From JALUZX01 sp964561605 (GTDB taxonomy: Bacteria; Planctomycetota; UBA1135; JALUZX01): a stretch of DNA of 64,000 nucleotides. The first letter of the stretch is position 1. Each line of letters starts with the position of its first letter. The stretch spans positions 62,001-126,000 of the forward strand of contig CAZLQD010000039.1 in the NCBI GenBank assembly GCA_964561605.1. The letters run 5' to 3'. The position numbers and the translations under genes are program-made. Under the pieces are notes generated by a model that was not told the DNA's origin, did not search any database, and saw only the letters and a list, made by a program, of their open reading frames with translations. Below, one piece after another: positions 44,348 through 51,871 of the stretch.

Positions 44348-44396
44348 ACCGGTTCGATCGGTTCCTCGAGGCCCCCCCGGCGGGGGGCCGGCCCCC

Positions 44397-44708
44397 TCAC
44401 CGGGGCCGCTTCCTGTTCCTTTCGACCAGCTTCTCCTTGTGCTTCTTCACCTGCCTTTCCAGCTTGTCCAGGGCCGTATCGATGGCCGCATAGAGGCTCT
44501 CGGGGTCCGAGGCCTCCCCCACCAGGACGGCTCCGCCCCCGGCGGCCAGGACCATCTCGGCCTTGTGGCGGTCGCCGTCGGAGTCCAGGACCACCTTGGC
44601 CGAGGTGATCCGCTCGAAGAAACGGCTCATCTTGGCGATCTTCTTTTCCGCATACTCCTTGGCCCTCTCGGAAACGCCCTCGTTGCGAGCAGTGATTTCG
44701 ACTTTCAA
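44397..44708 (-). CDS. hpf: Ribosome hibernation-promoting factor, short form
   Basis: The 103-residue protein has the HPF/RaiA beta-alpha fold: VEITARNEGVSERAKEYAEKK, then AKVVLDSDGDRHKAEMVL, ending in a basic helix. Its length marks the short form without the dimerisation domain. The TTG start at 44708 follows an ideal GGAGG by 7 bases. A five-codon ATG mini-ORF (44722-44705) overlaps that start. It is co-oriented with truA, 16 bases before it. Confidence 0.9.
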   Translation of the reverse strand: MKVEITARNEGVSERAKEYAEKKIAKMSRFFERITSAKVVLDSDGDRHKAEMVLAAGGGAVLVGEASDPESLYAAIDTALDKLERQVKKHKEKLVERNRKRPR

Positions 44709-44724
44709 TCCAACGCCTCCATTT

Positions 44725-45564
44725 TCAGGAAGTGCACCTGGAAAGGCGGCGGGGCCGGGACAAGGCGTCCACGCATCCTCCCCCGCCGCCCTCCTCGATC
44801 GTCCTGCGATAGAAAACCCGGACGAGAAAGAGACCGCAGGCGGGCATCACGGGCCCTGCCCGCCTCCTGTCCCGGGAGGCGAGGATCTCCTCCACCTCCC
44901 GGGGCCGGAAACGGCCCCGGCCCACGTCCACCAGGGTCCCGACCATCGTCCGGACCATGTTGTAGAGAAAACCGTCCCCTTCCACGAAGAACCAGAGAAA
45001 ATCCCCCCTCGGAAGGATGTGCAGGGACTTCACCGTCCGAACGGTGGATTTCCTCGAATACCCGGGATTCGTGGAGAAAGCCGCGAAGTCCCGCCGCCCG
45101 ACCATGTAGCCCGCCGCCTCCCGCATGGCTTCGAGGGACAAGCGGTACCGGACGTGGGCGAAATACCCTCTTCCGAATGGAGGAGCCACGTCCCCCCTGA
45201 AGATCCGGTAGGCGTATCGCTTCCCCGTGGCGTGATACCTTGCGTGGAACTCCCAGGGGGCGTCACCCATGGAGAGGACCCGGATCTCCCCGGGAAGGCA
45301 GGCGTTCAGCGCCCGCTGCAAGACGGAAACGGGCAGGCCCGATGGAGTGCGGAAATTGGCCGTCTGGCCGAGAGAGTGGACCCCCGCGTCGGTCCTGCTG
45401 GCGCCGGTCACGCTGGTCTTCACGCCCGTGACCCGTTCCAGGACGCCTTCCAGCTCCTCCTGGACGGTCCTGAATCCCGCCTGTCTCTGCCACCCGGAAA
45501 AGGGCAGGCCGTCGTAGGCGAGGGTCATCCAGAGGTTCCGCATCGGGTGGTCCGTCGCATCCAC
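44725..45564 (-). CDS. truA: tRNA pseudouridine(38-40) synthase
   Basis: The 279-residue enzyme has the catalytic Asp59 in GASRTDAGVHSLGQ and the conserved YDGLPFSGWQRQ start (17-28), GKRYAYRIFRG and GFLYNMVRTMVG segments. It modifies the tRNA anticodon stem. The GTG at 45564 has AGGA 9 bases upstream. The C-terminal 20 residues after the core are Arg-rich. Confidence 0.94.
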   Translation of the reverse strand: MDATDHPMRNLWMTLAYDGLPFSGWQRQAGFRTVQEELEGVLERVTGVKTSVTGASRTDAGVHSLGQTANFRTPSGLPVSVLQRALNACLPGEIRVLSMGDAPWEFHARYHATGKRYAYRIFRGDVAPPFGRGYFAHVRYRLSLEAMREAAGYMVGRRDFAAFSTNPGYSRKSTVRTVKSLHILPRGDFLWFFVEGDGFLYNMVRTMVGTLVDVGRGRFRPREVEEILASRDRRRAGPVMPACGLFLVRVFYRRTIEEGGGGGCVDALSRPRRLSRCTS

Positions 45565-45673
45565 GCTTTATCAATCCTAAAGCAAACCCGGGAGATTTTC
45601 CAGGGCCGTACCTCCCGGCTCCGAGAGACTCTACGTCCTCGCGGGGAGGATGGAGAGAAGCAAGGCCGCCCTG

Positions 45674-46294
45674 TCACCCCAAGGGCCGCCTTCCCTCGAA
45701 AGCGTCGGCCAGGATGGGAGCCTGGACCTGTTCGATGGAGGAGCCTGCAGGCATTCCCCGGGCCAGGCGGGTCACCTTCACCCCCTTTCCCGCCAGGGCC
45801 TCCGCCAGGAGGCGGGCCGTGGCCTCCCCTTCCTGGTCGGGATTGTTCGCCAGGATCACCTCCCGGACCTCCCCGCCTTCCAGGCGTTTCAGCAGCCTGG
45901 GGATCTCCAGGGCATCGGGTCCCACTCCCTGGAGGGGAGAGAGCCTGGCGGGAAGGACGTGGTAGAGCCCCCGGTACACCCGGGCCTTCTCCAGGGCCAG
46001 GAGGTCCCTGGGGTCTTCCACCACGCAGAGCAGGCTCCGGTCCCGGCCCGGATCGGAGCAGATCCAGCAAGGGTCGGTCTCGGCCAGGTTCCCGCAGACC
46101 CGGCAAGGCCGGATCTCCCGGCGGGCCTGGAGAATGGCCTCGGCCAGGGCCTGGGCCTGGGAGGCCTCCACCTGGAGGAGGTGATAGGCCAGCCGACGGG
46201 CCGTGACCTTCCCTACCCCCGGCAGGGTGGCGAGCTTCTCCTCCAGGACCTGGACGGCCCTGGGGGGGCCGGCCGGAACCTTTCCCCCAGCCAC
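45674..46294 (-). CDS. recR: Recombination mediator RecR
   Basis: The 206-residue protein has the helix-hairpin-helix LPGVGKVTARRLAYHLL (about 24-40), the Cys4 zinc finger CRVCGNLAETDPCWIC and a Toprim domain (SLLCVVEDPRDLLALE). It would load RecA with RecO/RecF. The GTG start at 46294 lies 4 bases after ybaB, without an obvious ribosome site, suggesting coupling. It is the last gene of dnaX-ybaB-recR. Confidence 0.95.
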   Translation of the reverse strand: MAGGKVPAGPPRAVQVLEEKLATLPGVGKVTARRLAYHLLQVEASQAQALAEAILQARREIRPCRVCGNLAETDPCWICSDPGRDRSLLCVVEDPRDLLALEKARVYRGLYHVLPARLSPLQGVGPDALEIPRLLKRLEGGEVREVILANNPDQEGEATARLLAEALAGKGVKVTRLARGMPAGSSIEQVQAPILADAFEGRRPLG

Positions 46295-46298
46295 GGCA

Positions 46299-46634
46299 TC
46301 AAAGGCCCATGCCCAGGCCGGGCAGGCCCAGGCCGCCCGTGACCTTGGCCATCTCGGCCTCCCGGATCTCCTGGGCCTTCTTGGTGGCCTGGGAAATGGC
46401 CGCCACGACGAGATCCTCCAGCATGGCCACGTCCTCCGGGTCCACCACCTCCGGATCGATCTTGACCGAAAGGACCTCCATGGCGCAGTTCACGTGGGCC
46501 TTGACCACCCCGCCGCCGGCCGTTCCTTCCACGACCCGCTCCTTGAGCTCCTCCTGGAGGCGGGTCATCTGCTTCTGCATCTTCTGGGCCTGGCGGAGGA
46601 TACTCTCCATTCCGCCGAATCCGGTGGGACTCAT
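46299..46634 (-). CDS. ybaB: YbaB/EbfC nucleoid-associated protein
   Basis: The 111-residue protein is of the family that binds DNA as a dimer: ILRQAQKMQKQMTRLQEEL start, then GGGVVKAHVN and a DVAMLEDLVVAAI helix. ATG overlaps the dnaX stop (ATGA). The C-terminal tail is Gly/Leu-rich. The position between dnaX and recR is conserved in bacteria. Confidence 0.95.
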   Translation of the reverse strand: MSPTGFGGMESILRQAQKMQKQMTRLQEELKERVVEGTAGGGVVKAHVNCAMEVLSVKIDPEVVDPEDVAMLEDLVVAAISQATKKAQEIREAEMAKVTGGLGLPGLGMGL

Positions 46635-48343
46635 GATCCTTGTCCTTCCTCTCGGCCCTCCTGGGGCCCCTTGGGGTCTTGGAACAAATCCACCTGCTTT
46701 GGGGGAGGAGGAACGACCTCCCCGCCGAACTTCTCCTTCAATCTCTCCATCTCCCGGGAGGGCCGGATCCTACGGGCCGGCTCCCTTCCGGCCTCCAGGG
46801 GAGCCTCGTCCTCGAACCGGAGGGGAACCTCCCTTCCCAGGGCGGCCCTGGAGGCCCGGCGGAGCTTCTCCCGGCCCTCCTTGGAACCGAACCGCTCCAT
46901 CTCCACCTGGGAGAGGCCCCGGGTCCGGACCAGCACCCTGCCCCCTTCCCAGGAGAGCTTCGCCCGGGAGAGGGGCTCCCCCACGGAGGGGAAGGCTCTT
47001 GCCAGGGCCGCCCGGAGGCGGCCCAGGTCCTCCTCCCCCGGGGAAGCGGCCCGGTTCTCCTCCTCGCGGCCCCTCTCGGAAGGCGGGGAAGGGGGCTTCC
47101 GGGAAGATTCCGGGGAGGAGGAGGATGTCCTGGCGCCGGGGGAAGAGGGAGAAACGCCTCGACTCCCCCCAGGAGGTCCGGAGGCCTCCCGGGCGGGGCC
47201 ATCCTTCCGGAGGAGTTCCAGCAAAGTGCCCAGGTCGGCCAACTCCGAGGCCTGGGCCATCTGGACCAGGGCGAGTTCCAGGGCGATCCGTTTCTCCTCG
47301 ACCCGCTTGAGCCTGGCCTTCCCTTCCAGGCCGGCCCGGAGCACGGCCGAGAGGGCCTGGACCTCCACAGTCCCCGCCAGGGCGGCCAGCTTCTCCCGGG
47401 TCTCTCCCGTGGCGTCCAGAAGGGAGGTCTCCTTCCCGGCGACCTTCACGAGAAGGACGTCCCTCAAAGCGTCCAGGACCTCCCCCAGGAAGGTCTCCTC
47501 GTCCAGGCCGGAGGCCACAAGGGATGCCGCGTCCTCCAGCAGGCCCTTCATATCCCTCTTCAGGATACGCTCCGCCGCGGCCAGGGCCCTTCCCAGGCCC
47601 ACCCGGCCGAGGACCCTCCTCAGGTCTTCCAGGCCGAATCCCTCCTCGCCCTTCCCGGCGGCCAGGGTGAGGACCCGCTCCAGGAGGCTTTCGGCGTCCC
47701 GCATCCCTCCCCGGACGGAGGAGGCGATCTCCGAGAGGACCTCCCTGGAGAGGGAGATCTTCTCGGCCTTGCAGATCTGTTCGAGCCTGGCGGTGATCTC
47801 CGCCGGTCCTATCCGATGGAACGTAAGAACCTGGCACCGGGACCGGATGGTCTCGGGAACCTTGTGGGGTTCGGTCGTGGCCAGGATGAAGACCACGTGG
47901 GGCGGGGGCTCCTCGAGGGTCTTCAGGAGGGCGTTGAAGGCCTCCCGGGTGAGCATGTGGACTTCGTCGATGATGAAGACCTTGTAGCCTCCCCGCAGGG
48001 GTTTGTAGGAGACCCGCTCGCGCAGTTCCCGGATGTCGTCGATGCGCCGGTTGGAGGCGCCGTCGATCTCCTCCACGTCGGGGTCCCGGCCCTCCAGGAA
48101 ATCCTTGCAGACCGGGCACACCCCGCACGGTTCGGGTGTGGGGCCCTTCTCGCAATTCAACGCCCGGGCCAGGATCCGGGCGGTCGTCGTCTTTCCCACG
48201 CCCCTGGGCCCGGCGAAGAGCCAGGCGTGGGGGATCCTGCCGGACTTGAGGCCCTGGACGAGGGTCCCCGTCACGCTCTCCTGGCCCACCACTTCATCGA
48301 AGGTCTTGGGCCGGAACCGGCGAGCCAGCACCTGGTAGGTCAT
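46631..48343 (-). CDS. dnaX: DNA polymerase III subunit gamma/tau
   Basis: The 570-residue clamp-loader subunit has Walker A GPRGVGKT (45-52), a zinc module with Cys64, Cys73, Cys76 and Cys79, DEVHMLTREAFNALLKTLEE (sensor region) and the SRC arginine finger. The C-terminal half contains a Ser/Pro/Glu-rich linker and a folded domain. No A-rich slippery heptamer is visible, so a tau/gamma frameshift as in E. coli is not predicted. The ATG at 48343 has an AAGGA ribosome site. The SRP RNA gene lies just upstream. Confidence 0.95.
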   Translation of the reverse strand: MTYQVLARRFRPKTFDEVVGQESVTGTLVQGLKSGRIPHAWLFAGPRGVGKTTTARILARALNCEKGPTPEPCGVCPVCKDFLEGRDPDVEEIDGASNRRIDDIRELRERVSYKPLRGGYKVFIIDEVHMLTREAFNALLKTLEEPPPHVVFILATTEPHKVPETIRSRCQVLTFHRIGPAEITARLEQICKAEKISLSREVLSEIASSVRGGMRDAESLLERVLTLAAGKGEEGFGLEDLRRVLGRVGLGRALAAAERILKRDMKGLLEDAASLVASGLDEETFLGEVLDALRDVLLVKVAGKETSLLDATGETREKLAALAGTVEVQALSAVLRAGLEGKARLKRVEEKRIALELALVQMAQASELADLGTLLELLRKDGPAREASGPPGGSRGVSPSSPGARTSSSSPESSRKPPSPPSERGREEENRAASPGEEDLGRLRAALARAFPSVGEPLSRAKLSWEGGRVLVRTRGLSQVEMERFGSKEGREKLRRASRAALGREVPLRFEDEAPLEAGREPARRIRPSREMERLKEKFGGEVVPPPPKQVDLFQDPKGPQEGREEGQGS

Positions 48344-48375
48344 GGATCCTTCCGTGGAGCAAGGGAAAGGAAAGA

Positions 48376-48644
48376 GGTCGTGCGCCGCGCTTCGAACCCT
48401 CCCGGAAGAAGAAGACCAGCGCCCCAGGCTCCAGCCAGGCACCCCCACTGCACATGGGACCGCATGCTTATGGCTGCTCCCGTCAGGGCCTGACCAGGTT
48501 CGCACCGCCCCATTGCATGGGACCCGGCCTTCGACGCCTGGGACAGAGGCCCCCCTCGGCCGGGAAGAGCCCTCGGCGCGGCATCACCCCCGCATGAAGC
48601 GGATTTCGGGTACAGGGCACCGCTAACGCCCCGGCTGCACGACC
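48376..48644 (-). ncRNA. ffs: Signal recognition particle RNA, large type with Alu domain
   Basis: On the minus strand the 5' end GGUCGUGC pairs with the 3' end GCACGACC, enclosing about 269 nt. The 5' part shows the Alu-domain core GCCCUGUACCCGAAAUCCGC. Long-range helix 5 is readable, for example GCCGCGC with GCGCGGC, CUUCCCGG with CCGGGAGG and CCCAGGC with GCCUGGG. Helix 8 (about 48465-48500) has the GGUCAGG and AGCAGCC strands that bind Ffh. The helix 8 loop (48482-48485) is UGAC, a URRC-type loop instead of the usual bacterial GGAA. It lies in the classic place just before dnaX. Confidence 0.93.
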
Positions 48645-48674
48645 ATGTTTTCAAAACCCTTCCCCCAGAGGGGG

Positions 48675-48710
48675 AAAAGGCCCGGAATCCCCTCTTCGGG
48701 GCTCCGGGCC
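48675..48710 (-). terminator. Terminator of tRNA-Ser(GGA)
   Basis: GGCCCGGA/TCCGGGCC arms (48703-48710 with 48679-48686), extended inward by CCCC/GGGG, are followed by TTTT on the minus strand. A second short hairpin (48662-48674) follows, just before the SRP RNA. Confidence 0.75.
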
Positions 48711-48714
48711 GGGC

Positions 48715-48804
48715 TGGCGGAGAGGGGGGGATTCGAACCCCCGAGGCAGTTTCCCGCCCACACGCTTTCCAAGCGTGCTCCTTAAGCCACTCGGACACCT
48801 CTCC
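48715..48804 (-). tRNA. tRNA-Ser (anticodon GGA), CCA encoded
   Basis: Acceptor GGAGAGG pairs with CCTCTCC, with discriminator G and an encoded CCA. The anticodon stem CACGC/GCGTG encloses a loop with GGA. A long variable arm (GGGCGGGAAACTGCC region) marks tRNA-Ser. The T arm contains GGTTCGAATCC. Confidence 0.97.
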
Positions 48805-48866
48805 ACACGGGGTAACTAGATAAACCATTCGCCCGGGAAAGGAAGCCCCGGGTGAAAATTTTTTTC

Positions 48867-48956
<90 letters not shown>

Positions 48957-48979
48957 GTTCGGGCCGGTATCTTGCCAGA

Positions 48980-49492
48980 TCATCGCCTTCCGCGGAAGAA
49001 GGCTTTGAGGAGAGAGGCCGCTTCCTCCTCGAAAGGCCCTTGCACCACCTGGAGCTTGTGGTTCAGCCCGGGCGTGGCGGGAAGGTCCAGGAGGGAACCG
49101 CACCCACCGAACTTGGGGTCCCTGGCGGCGAAGACCACTCTCTCCAGCCGGGCCAGGACGCAGGCTCCGGCGCACATGAAGCAGGGCTCCAGGGTCACGT
49201 AGAGCTCGCACCCCACCAGCCTCGGGTCCTCCAGGGCCGCCGCCGCCTGGGTCAAGGCCAGGATCTCCGCATGGGCCGTCGGGTCCCGGAGGCGCTCCAC
49301 CTGGTTGTGGGCCTTGCCCAGCAGGCGCTCTCCCCGGACCAGGACACACCCGACGGGAACCTCGTCCTCTTCCAAGGCCCGCTCCGCCTGGGCCAGGGCC
49401 AGGGCCATCCAGCGCCGGTCCCTCTCCTCCCCCGGCCGGGAGGAAGGGTCCCCTCCCGGGAGAGCCGGGCCGGCTGGGTCTTTCTTCTTCAT
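48980..49492 (-). CDS. tadA: tRNA adenosine(34) deaminase TadA
   Basis: The 170-residue enzyme has the zinc site His74-Ala-Glu76 (TAHAEI) and Cys104/Cys107 (PCFMC), with the catalytic Glu76. It converts A34 to inosine in tRNA-Arg. The ATG at 49492 adds about 28 residues before the conserved RRWMALALAQAERALEE start. No ribosome site is visible for either, so the start is uncertain. It leads the tRNA-Ser/SRP/dnaX block, as in Bacillus. Confidence 0.93.
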   Translation of the reverse strand: MKKKDPAGPALPGGDPSSRPGEERDRRWMALALAQAERALEEDEVPVGCVLVRGERLLGKAHNQVERLRDPTAHAEILALTQAAAALEDPRLVGCELYVTLEPCFMCAGACVLARLERVVFAARDPKFGGCGSLLDLPATPGLNHKLQVVQGPFEEEAASLLKAFFRGRR

Positions 49493-49686
49493 GGAAGGAG
49501 GCTAGGAAGAGTCTTTCCTTTCCGTCAAGGAGCCATTCTCCCCGAAAGGGCCGGGGTTTCCGGCTCCAGGCCGGGAGGGATCCAACTCACCCGGTTCAGG
49601 ATGGATCCCCGCCGGGGGGACCTTACAATGCTCTGCCTTGGGGCGGAAACCGGGAGAGGGAAGGCGAAAGACGGGACGGCCGATCC

Positions 49687-50691
49687 ATGGCGGAAAAACG
49701 CGATTTCCTTTGTGTGGACGACTTCTCCAGGGCCGAGATCGAGAACCTCCTGGACCTGGCGGTGAAGATGCGCAAGGGCAAACCCCAGCCCCTCCTGGCG
49801 GGGAAGACCCTGGGAATGCTCTTCTTCAACCCCAGCCTCCGGACCCGGACCTCCTTCGAGGTAGCCATGTACCAGTTGGGAGGCCACTGCCTGGACATCT
49901 CGGCCCGGTCCGATCTCTACGAACTGGAGCCCGAAGAGGGGACCGTCATGGACGGCTCCGCGGCGGAGCATCTCAAGGACGCCGCCCAGGTCCTCTCCCG
50001 CTACCTGGACGGCCTGGCCGTCCGCTGCCTCCCCGAGAGGCGGGACTACCAGAGGGAGCGGACAGACCCGGTCATCCGGGGCTACGCCAGATACGCCACC
50101 CGGCCTGTGATCAACATGGAATCATGCATGGGCCACCCCTGCCAGGCCGTGGCGGACCTGCTCACCATGAGGGACAAGGCCCTCTCCCTGGAAGGCCGGC
50201 GCCTGACCCTCACCTGGGTGAACCACCCGGAACCCCAGTCCATGGCCGTCCCCAACAGCGTCCTCCTGGCGGCCACCCTCTTCGGCATGAAGGTCACCCT
50301 CTCCCACCCCATGGGTTACGAGCTGGACCCGGAGATCCTGGAGAAGGCCCGGAAATACGCCGCCCAGTCGGGAGGCTCCCTGGAGATCGCCCACGATCTC
50401 CAGGAAGGGGTGAAGGGCGCCGAGTTCGTCTACGCCAAGTCCTGGGGATCCATCAAGATGTGGGAGGACCAGGAGAGGGAGCGCCTCCTGAGCCGGTCCC
50501 ACCAGGAGTGGATCGTGGACCGGGCGGCCATGGACCTGACCGACCGCGCCTGGTTCATGCACCCTCTGCCGGTGCGGCGCAACGTGGCCGTGAGGGACGA
50601 GGTCCTGGACGGGGACCGGTCCATCGTCTACGACCAGGCGGAGAACAGGCTCCACTTCCAGAAGGCCCTGCTGGTCCACCTCCTGGGCTGA
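49687..50691 (+). CDS. N-acyl-ornithine carbamoyltransferase, probably N-succinyl type
   Basis: The 334-residue enzyme matches N-acetylornithine/N-succinylornithine carbamoyltransferases rather than ArgF: FFNPSLRTRTSFE (46-58), VINMESCMGHPCQ and YAKSWGS. The segment GSAAEH (90-95) has Ala93 where the acetyl enzyme has the selectivity Glu and the succinyl enzyme Pro. The HCLP motif reads HPLP. It would form N-acyl-citrulline in arginine synthesis. A TACAAT -10-like box at 49624-49629 precedes it, but no good -35 is seen. No other arginine genes are nearby. Confidence 0.85.
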   Translation: MAEKRDFLCVDDFSRAEIENLLDLAVKMRKGKPQPLLAGKTLGMLFFNPSLRTRTSFEVAMYQLGGHCLDISARSDLYELEPEEGTVMDGSAAEHLKDAAQVLSRYLDGLAVRCLPERRDYQRERTDPVIRGYARYATRPVINMESCMGHPCQAVADLLTMRDKALSLEGRRLTLTWVNHPEPQSMAVPNSVLLAATLFGMKVTLSHPMGYELDPEILEKARKYAAQSGGSLEIAHDLQEGVKGAEFVYAKSWGSIKMWEDQERERLLSRSHQEWIVDRAAMDLTDRAWFMHPLPVRRNVAVRDEVLDGDRSIVYDQAENRLHFQKALLVHLLG

Positions 50692-50706
50692 CCCCCCTCC
50701 GGGGGG
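50692..50706. terminator. Small hairpin between convergent genes
   Basis: CCCCCC/GGGGGG arms with loop TCC lie immediately after the stop of the carbamoyltransferase and 18 bases before the end of the convergent epimerase gene. It has no U tract, so it is only a possible terminator. Confidence 0.35.
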
Positions 50707-50724
50707 GCGGCTCCGCCGGGAAGC

Positions 50725-51699
50725 CTACTCCCGGATCCAGCCTTTCTCCCTGTACCAGGCCAGGGTCTGGCGGAACCCCTCCTGGTGGGTCAAGGCAGGA
50801 CTCCAGCCCAGCTCCTTCTGGATCCTGCCCGAATCGCAGGTCCAGGCGGGCTGCCTCATCTCCCGGGCCTTGTCGGGGGATAGAATCCCCGCCTTCCCCC
50901 GGATCCAGGCCCAGAACCAGGCGGCCCGACAGGTCAGGTCCGCCATCCAGGCCGGAACGGGCTGGATACGGGGGGACCGTCCCTGGACACGGCCGGCCAG
51001 CTCCACCATCTCACGGCCGGTGAGGTCCGGCGGGGAAGAGACGAAGTAGACCTTTCTGTGGGCCTGGGGAGCCTCGGCGGCCAGGAGGATCGCCCGGACC
51101 AGGTCCTCCACGTGCACGAGGGAGCAGGGCTGGCCCGGAAAGGCCAGGGGCACCCGGCGGCGGCGGGCCGCCTTGAAGACCAGGAAGAAGTCCTTGTCCC
51201 CCGGCCCGTACACGATGGGCGGGCGGAGGACGGTCCAGGAGTGGGGCTCGCCCAGGGAGGTCAGGGCGAGCTCTCCCGAGAGCTTGGACTTCCCGTAATA
51301 GGAGACCGGCCGGGGAGGATCCTCCTCCTTCCTGGGGACATCGGGCCGGGAAGGCCCGGCGGCGGCCAGGGAGGAGAGGGCCACCAGGCGGCCCCGTCCC
51401 TGGAGGGAGAAGGCCTTGGCCAGGTTCAGGGCGGCCTGGACGTTCCCCGTCCAGTAATCCTGGGCCCGAAGAGTCTTGGTCACTCCTGCCAGGTGGAAGA
51501 TCCGGTCCGCCCCCTCCAGGACGCGGAAGGCCGTTTCGGGCTGGGAGAGATCCCCCTGGACCAGCTCGGCCCCGGCCTGGGCCAGGCCCTTGGCCTTCTC
51601 CAGGGAACGGACGAGACAGCGGACCTTCCTCCCCTGGTCCAGGAGCTTCCGGGCCAGAACGCCGCCTATGAAACCTGTTGCCCCCGTGACGAGATCCAT
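50725..51699 (-). CDS. NAD-dependent epimerase/dehydratase (extended SDR)
   Basis: The 324-residue enzyme has the Rossmann start TGATGFIGG (6-14), an Asp that selects NAD-type cofactor (GDLSQPE), the HLAGVT motif (69-74) and the catalytic YYGKSK (about 139-144). The C-terminal third varies among extended SDRs, so the substrate (nucleotide sugar, dihydroflavonol or sterol-like) is not assignable. It is divergent from the oxoamine synthase; a shared sphingolipid or cell-surface pathway is only a guess. Confidence 0.85.
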   Translation of the reverse strand: MDLVTGATGFIGGVLARKLLDQGRKVRCLVRSLEKAKGLAQAGAELVQGDLSQPETAFRVLEGADRIFHLAGVTKTLRAQDYWTGNVQAALNLAKAFSLQGRGRLVALSSLAAAGPSRPDVPRKEEDPPRPVSYYGKSKLSGELALTSLGEPHSWTVLRPPIVYGPGDKDFFLVFKAARRRRVPLAFPGQPCSLVHVEDLVRAILLAAEAPQAHRKVYFVSSPPDLTGREMVELAGRVQGRSPRIQPVPAWMADLTCRAAWFWAWIRGKAGILSPDKAREMRQPAWTCDSGRIQKELGWSPALTHQEGFRQTLAWYREKGWIRE

Positions 51700-51742
51700 C
51701 GGATCAGGGCTCCTCGCTCTCGGGCGGGGAACGAAACTCTGG

Positions 51743-51771
51743 TTGCGCCCCGGGCCCTTTCCATCTAACTT
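51743..51771 (+). promoter_or_regulatory. Possible promoter of the oxoamine synthase gene
   Basis: TTGCGC and TAACTT lie 17 bases apart in the divergent intergenic region, about 100 bases before the GTG start. The match to consensus is only partial. Confidence 0.4.
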
Positions 51772-51871
51772 ACCTCGGCTCCGCCCCCCACGCCCGTCCG
51801 GAGATCTCCGGGGCCTGTTCCTCTCGTGAAATGAGGGAGGCGCGACGCGGAAAGGTCAGAGTGTAGAAACG

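Noticed and set aside
46631..48343. Programmed frameshift in dnaX
   Set aside because: No A-rich slippery heptamer with hairpin was seen, and the frame is open throughout.
48421..48544. Short (4.5S-type) SRP RNA boundaries
   Set aside because: An inner CCCAGGC/GCCUGGG pairing would fit, but the Alu-core sequence and the perfect outer end pairing show the large form at 48376-48644.
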